Assembly (NCBI RefSeq): GCF_018137965.1
Contig: NZ_CP073100.1
Location: 868,001-932,000, forward strand
Length of the DNA: 64,000 bases
Direction of reading: 5' to 3'
Origin: Luteolibacter ambystomatis
Lineage (GTDB): Bacteria > Verrucomicrobiota > Verrucomicrobiia > Verrucomicrobiales > Akkermansiaceae
The notes beneath the pieces are model-generated. The model was not told the DNA's origin. It made no database searches and was given only the letters and a program-made list of their open reading frames with translations. Below, in pieces: positions 41,718 to 52,041 of this stretch. Positions within the stretch are counted from its first letter, which is position 1, and every line of letters starts with the position of its first letter. The translations under genes and the position numbers were made by a program.

Positions 41718-44096
41718 AAGTTCCTCCTCTTGTTCACGCCGGTGGTGGCCTCTGCGGAAGATAAGATCACCTACGATGACCAGATCTTTCCGTTGTTCCA
41801 GCAATCCTGTTTGAACTGTCACAACCCGGACAAGACCAAGGGCGGCCTCGACCTCTCCACCTACTCCGGCGCGATGAAGGGCGGCTCCGGTGGCAAGATC
41901 GCGGAACCGGGCGACAAGGGCTCGAAGATCATCGCGGTGTGCCTCCAGATCACCGATCCGAAGATGCCACCGGAGGGCGAGAAGCTCGGACCCAGCCAGA
42001 TTGATTTGCTGAAAGGCTGGATCGAAGGCGGCCTGTTGGAAAACAAGAACTCGACCGCGAAGAAGGCCACGAAGCCGAAATTCGAGACCGCGCTCAAGTC
42101 CGATCCCGCCGCGAAGCCGGAAGGCCCGCCACCGATGCCGGAGCATCTGCGTCTGGAACCAGTGATCACGACCGCGCGTGCCTCCGCGGTGCATGCGATG
42201 GCGGTTTCGCCGTGGGCTCCGCTGCTGGCGGTGACGGGGCAGCATCAGGTGCTGCTTCACCACACCGAGACGCGGGAACTGGTGGCGGTGCTGCCGTTTC
42301 CGGAAGGCGATCCGGTGTCGCTGGCGTTCACCCCGGATGCGCGCTACCTGATCGTTGGCGGCGGCACACCGGGAAAATCGGGGATGACCGTGACCTTCGA
42401 TGTGAAGACCGGCGAGCGCGCGCTGACGGTGGCCAAGGAGTTCGACTCGATCCTCGCTGCGGACATCCGTCCCGGGTTCGACGTAGTCGCGACCGGAGGA
42501 CCCTCGCGCTTGCTGAAGCTTTGGAACACCCAGACCGGGGCGCCGATCGCCTCGATCAAGAAGCACACCGACTGGATCACGGCGCTCGATATTTCTCCGG
42601 ACGGCATTCTTGTGGCCTCGGGTGACCGCAATGGCGGGGTGTGGGTGTGGGAAGCCGAGAGTGGCAATGAGTTCCACACGCTGCGCGCGCATCAGGCGGC
42701 GATCACCGCGGCGGTGTTCCGTGCGGACTCCAACATCCTCGCGACGTCTTCCGAAGATGGCACGGTGCGGTTCTGGGAGATGAACGGCGGCTCCGAGGTG
42801 AAGAAGCTCGACGCGCATCCGGGTGGTGTGACCGCGTTTTCCTTCGCGCGTGATGGCTCGTTCGTGACCTCTGGCCGCGACAAGAAGGTGCGGCTGTGGA
42901 AGCCGGACTTCAACGCAGCCAAGGAGCTGGCAAAAGATCTGCCCGCGCTGCCGACGGCGGTGGCGCTGACGGCGGATGGCGCGAAGGCCTTCGTGTCCGA
43001 CTACCAGGGGACGATCCGCGTTTACGCGACCGCCGAGGGCAAGCAGGTGGGTGAGTTCAACGCGGCGCCGCCATCGATCGCGAACCGGCTCGTCGCTCTG
43101 AAGACGGAGATCGAGAGCGCATCCTCCGCCATCGGAACGACCGGGGCGAAGGTGGAGGAGGCGAACAAGGCTTTCGAAGGTTCCAAGAAAGCCGTGGCGG
43201 ATGCCGAGGAAGCAGCCAAACAGGCGAGGATGATCCATGAGGCCGCCAAGAAGGGCGAGGCCGAGACCCGGGCGAAGCTCGATCAGGTCCGTCAGGGACT
43301 GGCTTCGCGCCGTGGCGAGATCGAGAAGCTTTCCGCCGATGACAGCGCCACGGTCAAGGAGCTGGAAGCGAAGCGTCAGGCGCTCGCCGTCCTGCCCGAG
43401 GACCAGCGGAATCCCCCGGAACTGGCCTCCATGGAGGAAAAGCATCGCGATTTGGAAGCGAAGTTGGCGGATCTGCGCCAGCAAGTGGGCGGACTTGAGG
43501 GTGAGGAGAAGACGTTGCCGGGAGCTTTGGAAGGCAGTGTTCGCGCCGCGGCAGCAGCCGGGGAGCGGATCAAGCCTGCGGACGAGACCATTGCCACCCG
43601 GAAGAAAGAGATGCCCGCCTTTGAGAAAGGCCTCAACGACGCCCGTGCCGAAGCGGAGGCTGCCAAAGCGCGGGTGCCCGCGCTTCAAGCCGCCGAAAAG
43701 CACTGGCAGGCCGCGGCGATCAATACCCGTGCCCTTGATGCCCGCGATACCACCCGCCAGCTCACCCAGAGTGCGACCGATCAGCAGGCGGATTGCCGGG
43801 AATTGGTGGAATCCATCGCCAAGCAGGGCGAGGTCCTTGCGGCGAAAAAGGCGGAGCGCGAAGCTTTTTCCGCGAAGCTGAACGAGAAGGCCCTCGCCTC
43901 CTATCGCGGGGAAATGCGGGCGACGCTGTCCGCACTGGATGCGACCATAGCCAGTCGCGCCGAGATTTTGGCTGCGGACGAACGAAAACTCCAAGAGCTG
44001 CGCGATTCCATGGAGAGGCTGACGGTCAAGCTGTTGGGGGTGTCCTTGGAGGCGGATGACCTGAAAGCCGCATATCTGACGGCGCTGAGGCGATAG
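41700..44096 (+). CDS. Secreted c-type cytochrome with WD40 repeats and coiled coil
   Basis: I prefer the GTG at 41700 (VSIRGFKFLLLFTPVVASA, a good signal peptide; 798 residues). An ATG at 41607 would add 31 residues translated from an intergenic repeat. A planctomycete-type cytochrome domain follows, with heme motif C-L-N-C-H at about residues 37-41 and MPPEGEKLG as distal ligand region. Then come five to seven WD40 repeats (about 145-450, e.g. LDISPDGILVASGDRNGGVWVWE and SSEDGTVRFW), forming a beta-propeller, and a long Ala/Glu/Lys coiled coil (about 460-770). No enzyme motif is seen. It closes the DUF1501 operon, though it is separated from the previous gene by a repeat. It probably passes electrons and holds partners together in the periplasm. 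Confidence 0.82.
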   Translation: MSIRGFKFLLLFTPVVASAEDKITYDDQIFPLFQQSCLNCHNPDKTKGGLDLSTYSGAMKGGSGGKIAEPGDKGSKIIAVCLQITDPKMPPEGEKLGPSQIDLLKGWIEGGLLENKNSTAKKATKPKFETALKSDPAAKPEGPPPMPEHLRLEPVITTARASAVHAMAVSPWAPLLAVTGQHQVLLHHTETRELVAVLPFPEGDPVSLAFTPDARYLIVGGGTPGKSGMTVTFDVKTGERALTVAKEFDSILAADIRPGFDVVATGGPSRLLKLWNTQTGAPIASIKKHTDWITALDISPDGILVASGDRNGGVWVWEAESGNEFHTLRAHQAAITAAVFRADSNILATSSEDGTVRFWEMNGGSEVKKLDAHPGGVTAFSFARDGSFVTSGRDKKVRLWKPDFNAAKELAKDLPALPTAVALTADGAKAFVSDYQGTIRVYATAEGKQVGEFNAAPPSIANRLVALKTEIESASSAIGTTGAKVEEANKAFEGSKKAVADAEEAAKQARMIHEAAKKGEAETRAKLDQVRQGLASRRGEIEKLSADDSATVKELEAKRQALAVLPEDQRNPPELASMEEKHRDLEAKLADLRQQVGGLEGEEKTLPGALEGSVRAAAAAGERIKPADETIATRKKEMPAFEKGLNDARAEAEAAKARVPALQAAEKHWQAAAINTRALDARDTTRQLTQSATDQQADCRELVESIAKQGEVLAAKKAEREAFSAKLNEKALASYRGEMRATLSALDATIASRAEILAADERKLQELRDSMERLTVKLLGVSLEADDLKAAYLTALRR

Positions 44097-44191
44097 GCAC
44101 TCCCAGTGAGGAATCCCGGACGATCTCCGCCCGGGTGTCGATTTCGCCTTGCCCCCGCGCTGCCAGCAGGTTAGACCGCCCGCCACCAACC

Positions 44192-44452
44192 ATGGGACAG
44201 CAATCCAACAAGGTCATCAAGCGCAAGCGCCGTTCGGACTATCTGAAGCGGAAGAAGGAACAGGCGAAGCTCGGAGGCATCGTGAAGAAGAAGTCTTCCA
44301 CGAAGAAGGCTGCTTCCACGGAAGACAAGCCCGCCGCCAAGAAGGCCGCTCCCGCCAAGAAGGTGGCCGCCAAGAAGGCCCCGGCCAAGAAGGTCGCCAA
44401 GAAGGAAGCCGAAGGCGAGGCTCCTGAGACCGGTGAAGCCGGCGAGGAGTAA
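44192..44452 (+). CDS. Lys/Ala-rich basic protein (histone H1-like tail)
   Basis: The 86-residue protein (start MGQQSNKVIKRKRRSDYLKRKKE) has a conserved-looking basic head followed by a low-complexity tail of AAKK/PAKK repeats (about residues 34-72) and an acidic C-terminus (EAEGEAPETGEAGEE). Such composition resembles bacterial histone H1-like proteins that bind DNA or RNA through charge. The head resembles a short nucleic acid-binding segment found in verrucomicrobia (recalled, not searched). A strong terminator follows 30 bases after the stop, so it is probably transcribed alone. The role is a guess. Confidence 0.75.
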   Translation: MGQQSNKVIKRKRRSDYLKRKKEQAKLGGIVKKKSSTKKAASTEDKPAAKKAAPAKKVAAKKAPAKKVAKKEAEGEAPETGEAGEE

Positions 44453-44482
44453 TCCTTTCCGCTCCGGAACCAATTATTTCCG

Positions 44483-44524
44483 AAACAGGCCGGTTGCCAC
44501 GTGCATCCGGCCTGTTTCTTTTCC
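44483..44524 (+). terminator. Rho-independent terminator of the Lys/Ala-rich gene
   Basis: A perfect 11-bp stem (AAACAGGCCGG / CCGGCCTGTTT, 44483-44517) with a 13-base loop is followed by CTTTTC. It ends 4 bases before the GTG start of the next gene. Confidence 0.85.
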
Positions 44525-44528
44525 CGGC

Positions 44529-44924
44529 GTGGAACAGCTGCTGATTGTCGATGGCCACAGCGCGATCTTTGCGATTCCGCGCTTCGCCGGACTGCACCGT
44601 GGCCCCACGCGCTACCTTGCCCGGCTGGAGCTGGTGAAATGGCTCCAGCGCTTCGGCGATGCCTCGGAGTGGAAGGTCGTCGTGGTATTTGATGGGAAGC
44701 AGGCGGAGCGGGGAATCGAGGGCGGGACGGAGGAGGGTATCCTCATTCTTTATTCCAGGAACGGCGAAACCGCGGACTCGGTGATCGAGCGGCTGGCGGC
44801 TCGTTTTGGCGCCCGTGATCAGGTCAAGGTGGCCAGTGACGACCGGATGGTGCTGCTCACGGCCTCCGCCTTCGGTGCGGAGACGATGCGGATCGCCGCG
44901 TTGGAAATCCTGGTGGAGGGGTAG
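44529..44924 (+). CDS. YacP-like NYN-domain putative RNase
   Basis: With a GTG start at 44529 the product has 131 residues and opens directly in the first strand of the NYN fold (EQLLIVDGHSAIFAI). It shows the acidic sites of this PIN-like nuclease family: D8 in LLIVDG, FDGKQAE in the middle, and ADSVIE and ASDDRMV further on. NYN/YacP proteins cut RNA with metal ions, for instance in rRNA or mRNA turnover. The longer ATG frame from 44433 would overlap the preceding gene and read through its terminator, so I reject it. Confidence 0.75.
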   Translation: MEQLLIVDGHSAIFAIPRFAGLHRGPTRYLARLELVKWLQRFGDASEWKVVVVFDGKQAERGIEGGTEEGILILYSRNGETADSVIERLAARFGARDQVKVASDDRMVLLTASAFGAETMRIAALEILVEG

Positions 44925-44986
44925 GGGGCAAATCGGCGAATTCGCGGGTTGCCGAGGCGGCTCCGGAACGTGAATGTCTCGTCACC

Positions 44987-45274
44987 ATGTCGGAACGCAA
45001 GGTCGGTTGGGTCGTCGTCATTCTCGGGCTTGCCCGGGCGATCCTGCATGACCGCACGATGCGGCGGCGTTTTCTCGGCCAACTGGTGATGGTGGCTCTG
45101 GGGATGATGGCGGTCGGGCTTTGGCTGATCGGCGGCTGGCTTTCGAAGCACATCCTGTGGTTCACGTTGTGGTGGGGCGGCTGCGCGCTGCTGACCTGCT
45201 TTGTGATGCTGTTCGCCCTTTATGACGCTCTCGCCGTGATCCGGGAGGAACGGGAGAAGATCGACCGCGAATGA
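44987..45274 (+). CDS. Small two-helix membrane protein
   Basis: The 95-residue protein (MSERKVGWVV...) has two strong membrane helices: about 33-50 (FLGQLVMVALGMMAVGLWLI) and 55-82 (ILWFTLWWGGCALLTCFVMLF). The first 30 residues and the charged tail (REEREKIDRE) are probably cytoplasmic. No family recognised. It sits between the NYN gene and the TIGR02206-like gene on the same strand, with gaps of 62 and 39 bases. Confidence 0.65.
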   Translation: MSERKVGWVVVILGLARAILHDRTMRRRFLGQLVMVALGMMAVGLWLIGGWLSKHILWFTLWWGGCALLTCFVMLFALYDALAVIREEREKIDRE

Positions 45275-45313
45275 TTTGCTAAAAAAGCAGCCTTTGCGCA
45301 GTATCGCCCGGAG

Positions 45314-46060
45314 ATGGATGCGCGTGAGTTTGTTCCCTATGGCCCGTCGCACTGGGTCGCCTTGGCTGCCACGGCGGTGGCTGCGATCGGCATGATCCGG
45401 CTGAATCGTTCCGTGAAGGTGGCGGAGCCGGTGAAGCAACGCGCGAACACGATTCTGGCGATCCTGCTGGTGGTCGCCGTATCCCTCGATCCGCTGCTGA
45501 CCTGGTTGCGCTACCGCCACGATCCGGACGTGGCTTTGGCGGGGACGTTGGTTCGGGAAACGGCTCTGCCGCTTTACCTTTGCGATGTGGTGTCGCTGGT
45601 GCTGGCCGTGGCATTGGTCACGCGCCGCCAGCGGTGGACGGAAATGGGATATTTCTGGGGTCTTGCGGGAACCGTGCAGGGGCTGCTGACACCCACGTTG
45701 TATTTCAACTGGGACACACCGGAGTATTACGCGTTTTTTGTCCAGCATGGCGGGGTGCCGGTCGCGGCGCTGGCCCTGGTATTCGGTGCCGGGATCAAGC
45801 CGCAGCGGGGGGCGTTCAGGCGGGCGGTGCTTTGGAGCTGGGTTTACATGGCGGTGGTGTTCTGCCTGAACGTGCTGCTGGACTCGAACTACGGCTTTCT
45901 CAACCACAAGCCCGCCGTCGGCACGCTGTTCGATTACATGGGGCCGGAGCCATGGTATCTGCTGACGCTCCAAGCGGTCGCATTTTCGCTCTACGGGCTG
46001 CTGTTGTTGCCATTTGCACGCCGTTCCGAGTCACCGATTGTGGCGGATCCGGCATTGTAA
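45314..46060 (+). CDS. TIGR02206/YwaF-like integral membrane protein
   Basis: The 248-residue protein has about seven membrane helices and the family hallmarks: FVPYGPSHW at the N-terminus, LYLCDVVSL in the middle and a late LDSNYGFLNHKP followed by GPEPWYLLTL. This family (YwaF of Bacillus) is widespread and of unknown function. It stands in its own reading unit before the M20 peptidase gene. Confidence 0.85.
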   Translation: MDAREFVPYGPSHWVALAATAVAAIGMIRLNRSVKVAEPVKQRANTILAILLVVAVSLDPLLTWLRYRHDPDVALAGTLVRETALPLYLCDVVSLVLAVALVTRRQRWTEMGYFWGLAGTVQGLLTPTLYFNWDTPEYYAFFVQHGGVPVAALALVFGAGIKPQRGAFRRAVLWSWVYMAVVFCLNVLLDSNYGFLNHKPAVGTLFDYMGPEPWYLLTLQAVAFSLYGLLLLPFARRSESPIVADPAL

Positions 46061-46103
46061 ATACAGACATTCGCCTTGCCGGTGCGTCGCTCTGTTAGTC
46101 ACG

Positions 46104-47444
46104 ATGATCACTGTGACCCCTGAGTTAAAAGACCTGTTCGATTTCCTGCGTTTTCCCAGTGTTTCCACCGATTCGCGGCATGCGGATGATGTCCGTGCCT
46201 GCGCCGGATGGCTGATCGAAAAACTCAATGGGATGGGGCTGCAAGCGACGCTCCATGAGACGGCGAAGCACCCGATCGTCGTTGCAAAAAGCAATCATCT
46301 GCCTGGTCGCCGGACGGTGTTGATCTACGGTCACTACGATGTCCAGCCGGTCGATCCGCTGCACCTGTGGACCACGCCTCCGTTCGAACCGGACATCCGT
46401 GATGGCAAGATCTGGGCACGCGGTTCCGCCGACAACAAGGGCCAGATGCTGGCCCACGTGCTGGGCGTGGAAAAGACGCTGCGCGAGAAGGGAGAGCTGC
46501 CGGTGAATCTCACCTTCCTGTTCGAAGGCGAGGAGGAAATTGGAAGCCCGAATCTGTTACCGTTCCTACGTGAGAACGCGGAACTGCTGAAATGCGATGT
46601 GATCGCCATTTCGGACACCGGCATGGTCGGTCCGGGAGTGCCCACTTTCACCTACGGCCTGCGCGGTATTTCCTGCTGCGAGGTGACTCTGCATGGCCCG
46701 AAGGGCGACCTGCACTCCGGACTTTTCGGAGGAGCGGTGGCGAATCCGGCGGCGGGCATCGCGCGCCTGATTTCCAGCCTCCATGAGCCGAACGGCCGGG
46801 TGGCGATCGATGGATTCTATGAAGACGTGCGCCCGCTGGAAGCGTGGGAGCACGAGATGTGGGCGAAGATCCCGGGCGTGACGGACGCGCAGTTCCTGCA
46901 CTTCACCGGTTCTCCGGCACTCTACGGCGAGCCGGGCTACAGCTCCGCCGAGCGGACCTGGGCGCGCCCGACCGCAGAGGTCAATGGCATCGGCGGCGGC
47001 TACCAGGGTGAGGGCTCGAAGACCGTGCTGCCTGCCGAGGCGTTTGCGAAACTGTCCTTCCGGCTTGTGCCGGACCAGGAGCCTGCGGACATCATGGAAA
47101 AAGTCCGCCAGCACTTGGAGTGGAACTGCCCACCGGGTCTGACGATGGAGATTTCCGTGGGGCACGATGGCAAACCGTATGCCACGGACCCGAATTCCAG
47201 CTTCGGCCAGGCCGCCCAGAACGCGCTGCGCAAGGCCTTTGGTTCCGATCCGGTGCTCATCCGCGAGGGCGGCAGCATCCCGATCGTCCAGTCCTTCCGC
47301 AGCGTGCTCGGCGTGGACACCCTCCTGCTCGGCCTCGCGCTGGCGGATTCACAGGTGCACGCGCCGGACGAAAATTTCCCGATCGAAAACTTCGAAGCCG
47401 GTATCCGCCTGAGCCAGTTGCTGTTGGAGGAACTCGCTGGTTGA
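46104..47444 (+). CDS. M20-family dipeptidase/metallopeptidase
   Basis: Start 46104 (MITVTPELKDLFDFL) gives 446 residues with no signal peptide, so it works in the cytoplasm. Zinc-ligand motifs of M20 enzymes are in order: GHYDVQP (about 80), GSADNKGQ (about 112), the catalytic EGEEEIGSPN (about 145) and a late DSQVHAPDENF histidine (about 418). The inserted dimerisation domain (about 185-315) is complete. It should hydrolyse small peptides or dipeptides; succinyl-diaminopimelate desuccinylase is a family relative but less likely. The next gene starts 198 bases on, after repeats. Confidence 0.88.
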   Translation: MITVTPELKDLFDFLRFPSVSTDSRHADDVRACAGWLIEKLNGMGLQATLHETAKHPIVVAKSNHLPGRRTVLIYGHYDVQPVDPLHLWTTPPFEPDIRDGKIWARGSADNKGQMLAHVLGVEKTLREKGELPVNLTFLFEGEEEIGSPNLLPFLRENAELLKCDVIAISDTGMVGPGVPTFTYGLRGISCCEVTLHGPKGDLHSGLFGGAVANPAAGIARLISSLHEPNGRVAIDGFYEDVRPLEAWEHEMWAKIPGVTDAQFLHFTGSPALYGEPGYSSAERTWARPTAEVNGIGGGYQGEGSKTVLPAEAFAKLSFRLVPDQEPADIMEKVRQHLEWNCPPGLTMEISVGHDGKPYATDPNSSFGQAAQNALRKAFGSDPVLIREGGSIPIVQSFRSVLGVDTLLLGLALADSQVHAPDENFPIENFEAGIRLSQLLLEELAG

Positions 47445-47536
47445 TCCCACCCCACAAGCAGTAGCGTAAGACTCCTGCCGGGCTGTCGGGGAGAAAGCTT
47501 TTCTCTCGCGTCGGCCCGGTTCTGTGAACATCCGCC

Positions 47537-47609
47537 AGAAGCACGCAAAGCGGGAGCTTCGCGCTACTTTCGTTCCGATTCGTGAAAATTCGTGGCCATT
47601 CGTGGTTTT
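47537..47609. repeat. Two intergenic repeat units upstream of glnS
   Basis: The first (47537-47568) holds AAGCACGCAAAGC...CGCGCTACT and recurs with few changes at 49512-49542 after glnS, in the same direction. The second (47578-47609) is a half copy of the ATTCGT arm seen at 34867 and 41684. No gene lies in 47445-47642. Confidence 0.65.
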
Positions 47610-47642
47610 CCTGATTTTTTCAGGCCGTCCGCCTTTTCCCAA

Positions 47643-49310
<1,668 letters not shown>

Positions 49311-49662
49311 ACCAAGTGGCGGGATGAGATCGGCCGTGGATGATGATATTCGCCCGGTTTGAGGATCGCCCTTTCCGGGTTTGTCGGAGTTGTCTGCCGG
49401 GCTTGGGTCGGAATGGGGAATCCTCCCTGTTCCGATTGGGGAACAGTCGCGCGAGGCTCCTGCCTTGCGTGCCGGGGAGGAAGCGATGGGGGACATAAAA
49501 AACGCTCGGCGGGAAGCACGCGAAGCGGAGTTTCGCGCTACTACGCTGCGCGGTTGGGAAAAAATCGCACCCCGCGTGTCACGTTTCCGCGGGTTGGCTC
49601 GTCTGTATTCGTGAAGGCCGCTGAATGCGGAATCTGAATCCTGAAACCAACCGACTACGATC
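49311..49662. other. 352-base gap with a repeat unit
   Basis: This gap after glnS contains the direct repeat unit 49512-49542 (GAAGCACGCGAAGC...CGCGCTACT), whose core GCGAA-TTCGC folds on itself. No gene or convincing terminator seen. Confidence 0.5.
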
Positions 49663-50112
49663 ATGCAACCCCGATTGGATTACTCGAAGGCCGATGCGGC
49701 CGGATACCAGGCCGTTCTGAAGCTGGAGATGCACGTGCGCAACTCCGGCATCGATCCCACACTGTGGGAACTGGTGAAGCTCCGCGCCTCCCAGATCAAC
49801 GGCTGCGCCTATTGCATCGACATGCACTCGAAGGAAGCCCGCGCGAAGGGCGAGACTGAGCAGCGCATCTATCTGCTCAACGCCTGGCGCGAATCACCAC
49901 TCTATACGGATGCAGAGCGCGCCGCACTGGCGTGGACCGAGGCGGTGACGCTGATCTCCGAAACGCATGCGCCGGATGACGTGTATGAGGAACTGGCCCG
50001 CCATTTCTCCGGGACGCAGATCACGCAGATCACGATCGCGATCGGCATGATCAATCTCTGGAATCGGCTGGCGATCTCCTTCCGCGCGATCCATCCTGTG
50101 GCGCACGCCTGA
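49663..50112 (+). CDS. AhpD/carboxymuconolactone decarboxylase-like protein
   Basis: The 149-residue all-helical protein has the redox motif C48-A-Y-C51-x-x-x-H55 of AhpD-like peroxidases and alkylhydroperoxidase-type enzymes of the carboxymuconolactone decarboxylase family. It should act in the cytoplasm on peroxides or as a thiol oxidoreductase. It lies 17 bases before an ECF41-like sigma factor gene; this pairing is a known trait of the ECF41 group, where the sigma factor controls the neighbouring gene. Confidence 0.9.
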   Translation: MQPRLDYSKADAAGYQAVLKLEMHVRNSGIDPTLWELVKLRASQINGCAYCIDMHSKEARAKGETEQRIYLLNAWRESPLYTDAERAALAWTEAVTLISETHAPDDVYEELARHFSGTQITQITIAIGMINLWNRLAISFRAIHPVAHA

Positions 50113-50129
50113 GATGGCCCGCCCGAGTA

Positions 50130-51005
50130 ATGAGCGATCCCACCGCCACCGCTGTTTGCGTTTTCGAAGAACACCGGCCGTTCCTGCGGTCGCTCGCTTA
50201 CCGCATGCTCGGCACGCTCAGCGATGCAGAGGATGTGGTGCAGGATGCATGGCTGCGGTGGGCGGACGCCGGGAATGAAACGGTGGAATCGCCGAAGTCC
50301 TATCTGGCGAAGATCGTGACGCGGCTATGCCTGGATCACATGAAGTCCGCGCGGGTACGACGTGAGACGTACATCGGTGAGTGGCTGCCGGAACCGCTGC
50401 CGGATGACGCGTGGTCCGCGGTGCCCGCCGGGGAGACCGGTGCCGATGTGGGCTACGCGGTGCTGCATGCGATGGAGCGCCTTTCACCGCTGGAGCGCGC
50501 GGCGTTCTTGTTGCACGATGTGTTCGGCGAGAGCTTCGCGCAGGTGGCGGATTTTCTGGAGAAGCCGGAGGCGGCGTGTAGACAGCTCGCCTCGCGGGCG
50601 CGGACGCACCTGAAGGAAGAGACGCCGCGTTTCCAGGTGGCGGAGGAGGAAGGGCGGCGGCTTTCGATGGCGTTTCTGAACGCGGCGCGCGGCGGGGATC
50701 TGGCGGCCTTGAAGAAGCTGCTGAGGCCGGATGCGGTGCTCTACTCGGACGGAGGTCCGGTGCGTGCGGCGCGCAGGCGGATCAACGGACATGACAAGAT
50801 CGCACGGATGTATGAGAGCCTCACGCGGCGGAAGGCTCTGCCGGACGAGGTGCGGGAGGTGGTGATGAACGGCTTGCCGGGCTACGCGTATTTCTCGGGC
50901 GGCAGGGCGACGGACGTGCTGCTTCTCGGCATCGAGGACGGAGTGGTCCGGGCGTTGTACATCGTGCGGAATCCGGAGAAGCTGGAGCGGGTTTCGCTGT
51001 CGTAG
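50130..51005 (+). CDS. ECF41-type RNA polymerase sigma factor with SnoaL-like C-terminal domain
   Basis: The 291-residue protein has sigma region 2 (RSLAYRMLGTLSDAEDVVQDAWLRW, about 18-42) and region 4 (SPLERAAFLLHDVFGESFAQVADFL, about 115-140), followed by a C-terminal SnoaL-like domain (about 170-291). Sigma factors of the ECF41 group use this extension in place of a separate anti-sigma factor. The partner gene is the AhpD-like gene directly upstream, which this sigma factor probably drives. I do not see an obvious ECF41 promoter before 49663, but the region holds repeats. The signal is unknown. Confidence 0.9.
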   Translation: MSDPTATAVCVFEEHRPFLRSLAYRMLGTLSDAEDVVQDAWLRWADAGNETVESPKSYLAKIVTRLCLDHMKSARVRRETYIGEWLPEPLPDDAWSAVPAGETGADVGYAVLHAMERLSPLERAAFLLHDVFGESFAQVADFLEKPEAACRQLASRARTHLKEETPRFQVAEEEGRRLSMAFLNAARGGDLAALKKLLRPDAVLYSDGGPVRAARRRINGHDKIARMYESLTRRKALPDEVREVVMNGLPGYAYFSGGRATDVLLLGIEDGVVRALYIVRNPEKLERVSLS

Positions 51006-51007
51006 CC

Positions 51008-51136
51008 GGAGTCGTGAGACTTCGGACGGGGTGGATATGACCCGACCCAGCGATCCCGGTCTCCTTCCGATGGCGTTTGGAAAATGAACGCCGCCCCTCA
51101 TGCGGGAATCCACCCAACCTGAAGTCTCACGACTCC
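51008..51136. repeat. Widely spaced inverted repeat, 'agtcgtgagactt' family
   Basis: A perfect 16-bp inverted repeat (51008-51023 and 51121-51136, GGAGTCGTGAGACTTC and its complement) encloses 97 bases. A sister element is at 62755-62942. It begins 3 bases after the sigma factor stop and may serve as an end structure in RNA. Confidence 0.75.
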
Positions 51137-51169
51137 AGCCACGTTGCGGAAGCAATCAGCGGCGTGATT

Positions 51170-51832
51170 CTACGATGTCTGACGTAGATGGTGTTTCGCG
51201 GCATTCGGGATGAGGAAGAGGGCGGTGATTTCCATTGCCAGTGCGTCGAGAGTCATCCAGTAGCCGGAGCCGATGTTTTTGAGGGAGGCATCCGGATAGC
51301 CGGTGGTAACGAGGACAAGATTGCGCACCAGCCAGATGAGCAAACAGCAGGCGAAGAACCGGGTGAGCCAAAGGAGGGGGCGGGCGCGGGCAAAGAGGCC
51401 GGCGAAAAACGGAAGAGCGAGCAGCGAGGGAAGGGCGATGGTCCAGACGGCGAGATCAAGAAGAGGCCAACCGAGATTCCAGCGGCGCAGGATATCGGAA
51501 TTGAGGGCACGGCCGTAAGCCCAGAGATCTGGAAGATGATGGATGGAAATCCGGTTCGGATAGCCCTCGGGACAGATGTCCGCGGTGACAAGGCGGGGTG
51601 GTCTGTGGGGCTCAAGGGTGCGGGGAGAGTCGATGATGTCGTTGGTAGGAAAGGAAAGCCACACATGATGGACATGCGGCATCTGACTGAAGCGGGTGGT
51701 AGCTTGGGGGATGAAATAATCGTGGTTCACCACGATATGCTCCCACGGCAGGAATTGCGCGGTGACCAGCAGCAGCGCGCCGAGGATGAGGAGGATTCTC
51801 GCGAGACGGAGCTGGCGGGGGAAGGGGGCCAT
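51170..51832 (-). CDS. Hypothetical membrane protein
   Basis: The 220-residue protein has a first membrane helix near residues 12-28 (ILLILGALLLVTAQF), a polar loop of about 90 residues and a cluster of two or three helices between 125 and 175, then one near 195-210. No catalytic motif or recognisable family. It converges on the repeat after the sigma factor gene. Function unknown. Confidence 0.6.
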   Translation of the reverse strand: MAPFPRQLRLARILLILGALLLVTAQFLPWEHIVVNHDYFIPQATTRFSQMPHVHHVWLSFPTNDIIDSPRTLEPHRPPRLVTADICPEGYPNRISIHHLPDLWAYGRALNSDILRRWNLGWPLLDLAVWTIALPSLLALPFFAGLFARARPLLWLTRFFACCLLIWLVRNLVLVTTGYPDASLKNIGSGYWMTLDALAMEITALFLIPNAAKHHLRQTS

Positions 51833-51847
51833 GGCGGAACCGGGGAA

Positions 51848-51882
51848 TTTGAGATCTGAAATCTGAAATCTGAAATCTCAAA
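51848..51882. repeat. 'atctgaa' short direct repeat within an 8-bp hairpin
   Basis: Three ATCTGAA copies follow each other between TTTGAGAT (51848-51855) and ATCTCAAA (51875-51882), which are perfect complements. Confidence 0.65.
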
Positions 51883-52041
51883 GTGGGGTGAGGAATCCGT
51901 GGTTCAGGCGTTCGGATCGCCCGGGCGAAGAGGTATGAACAAAAGTTGTGACTGAGATAAGAAATTGATCGTCATTTATGCTGGATCGGTGGAGCCAGAT
52001 AAGGGATGACCTGCCGCATGCACCCCCCCTATGCATCTCCG

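Noticed and set aside
41694..44189. Minus-strand frame of 831 codons opposite the cytochrome/WD40 gene
   Set aside because: Arg/Leu/His-rich shadow of a high-GC gene; no motifs.
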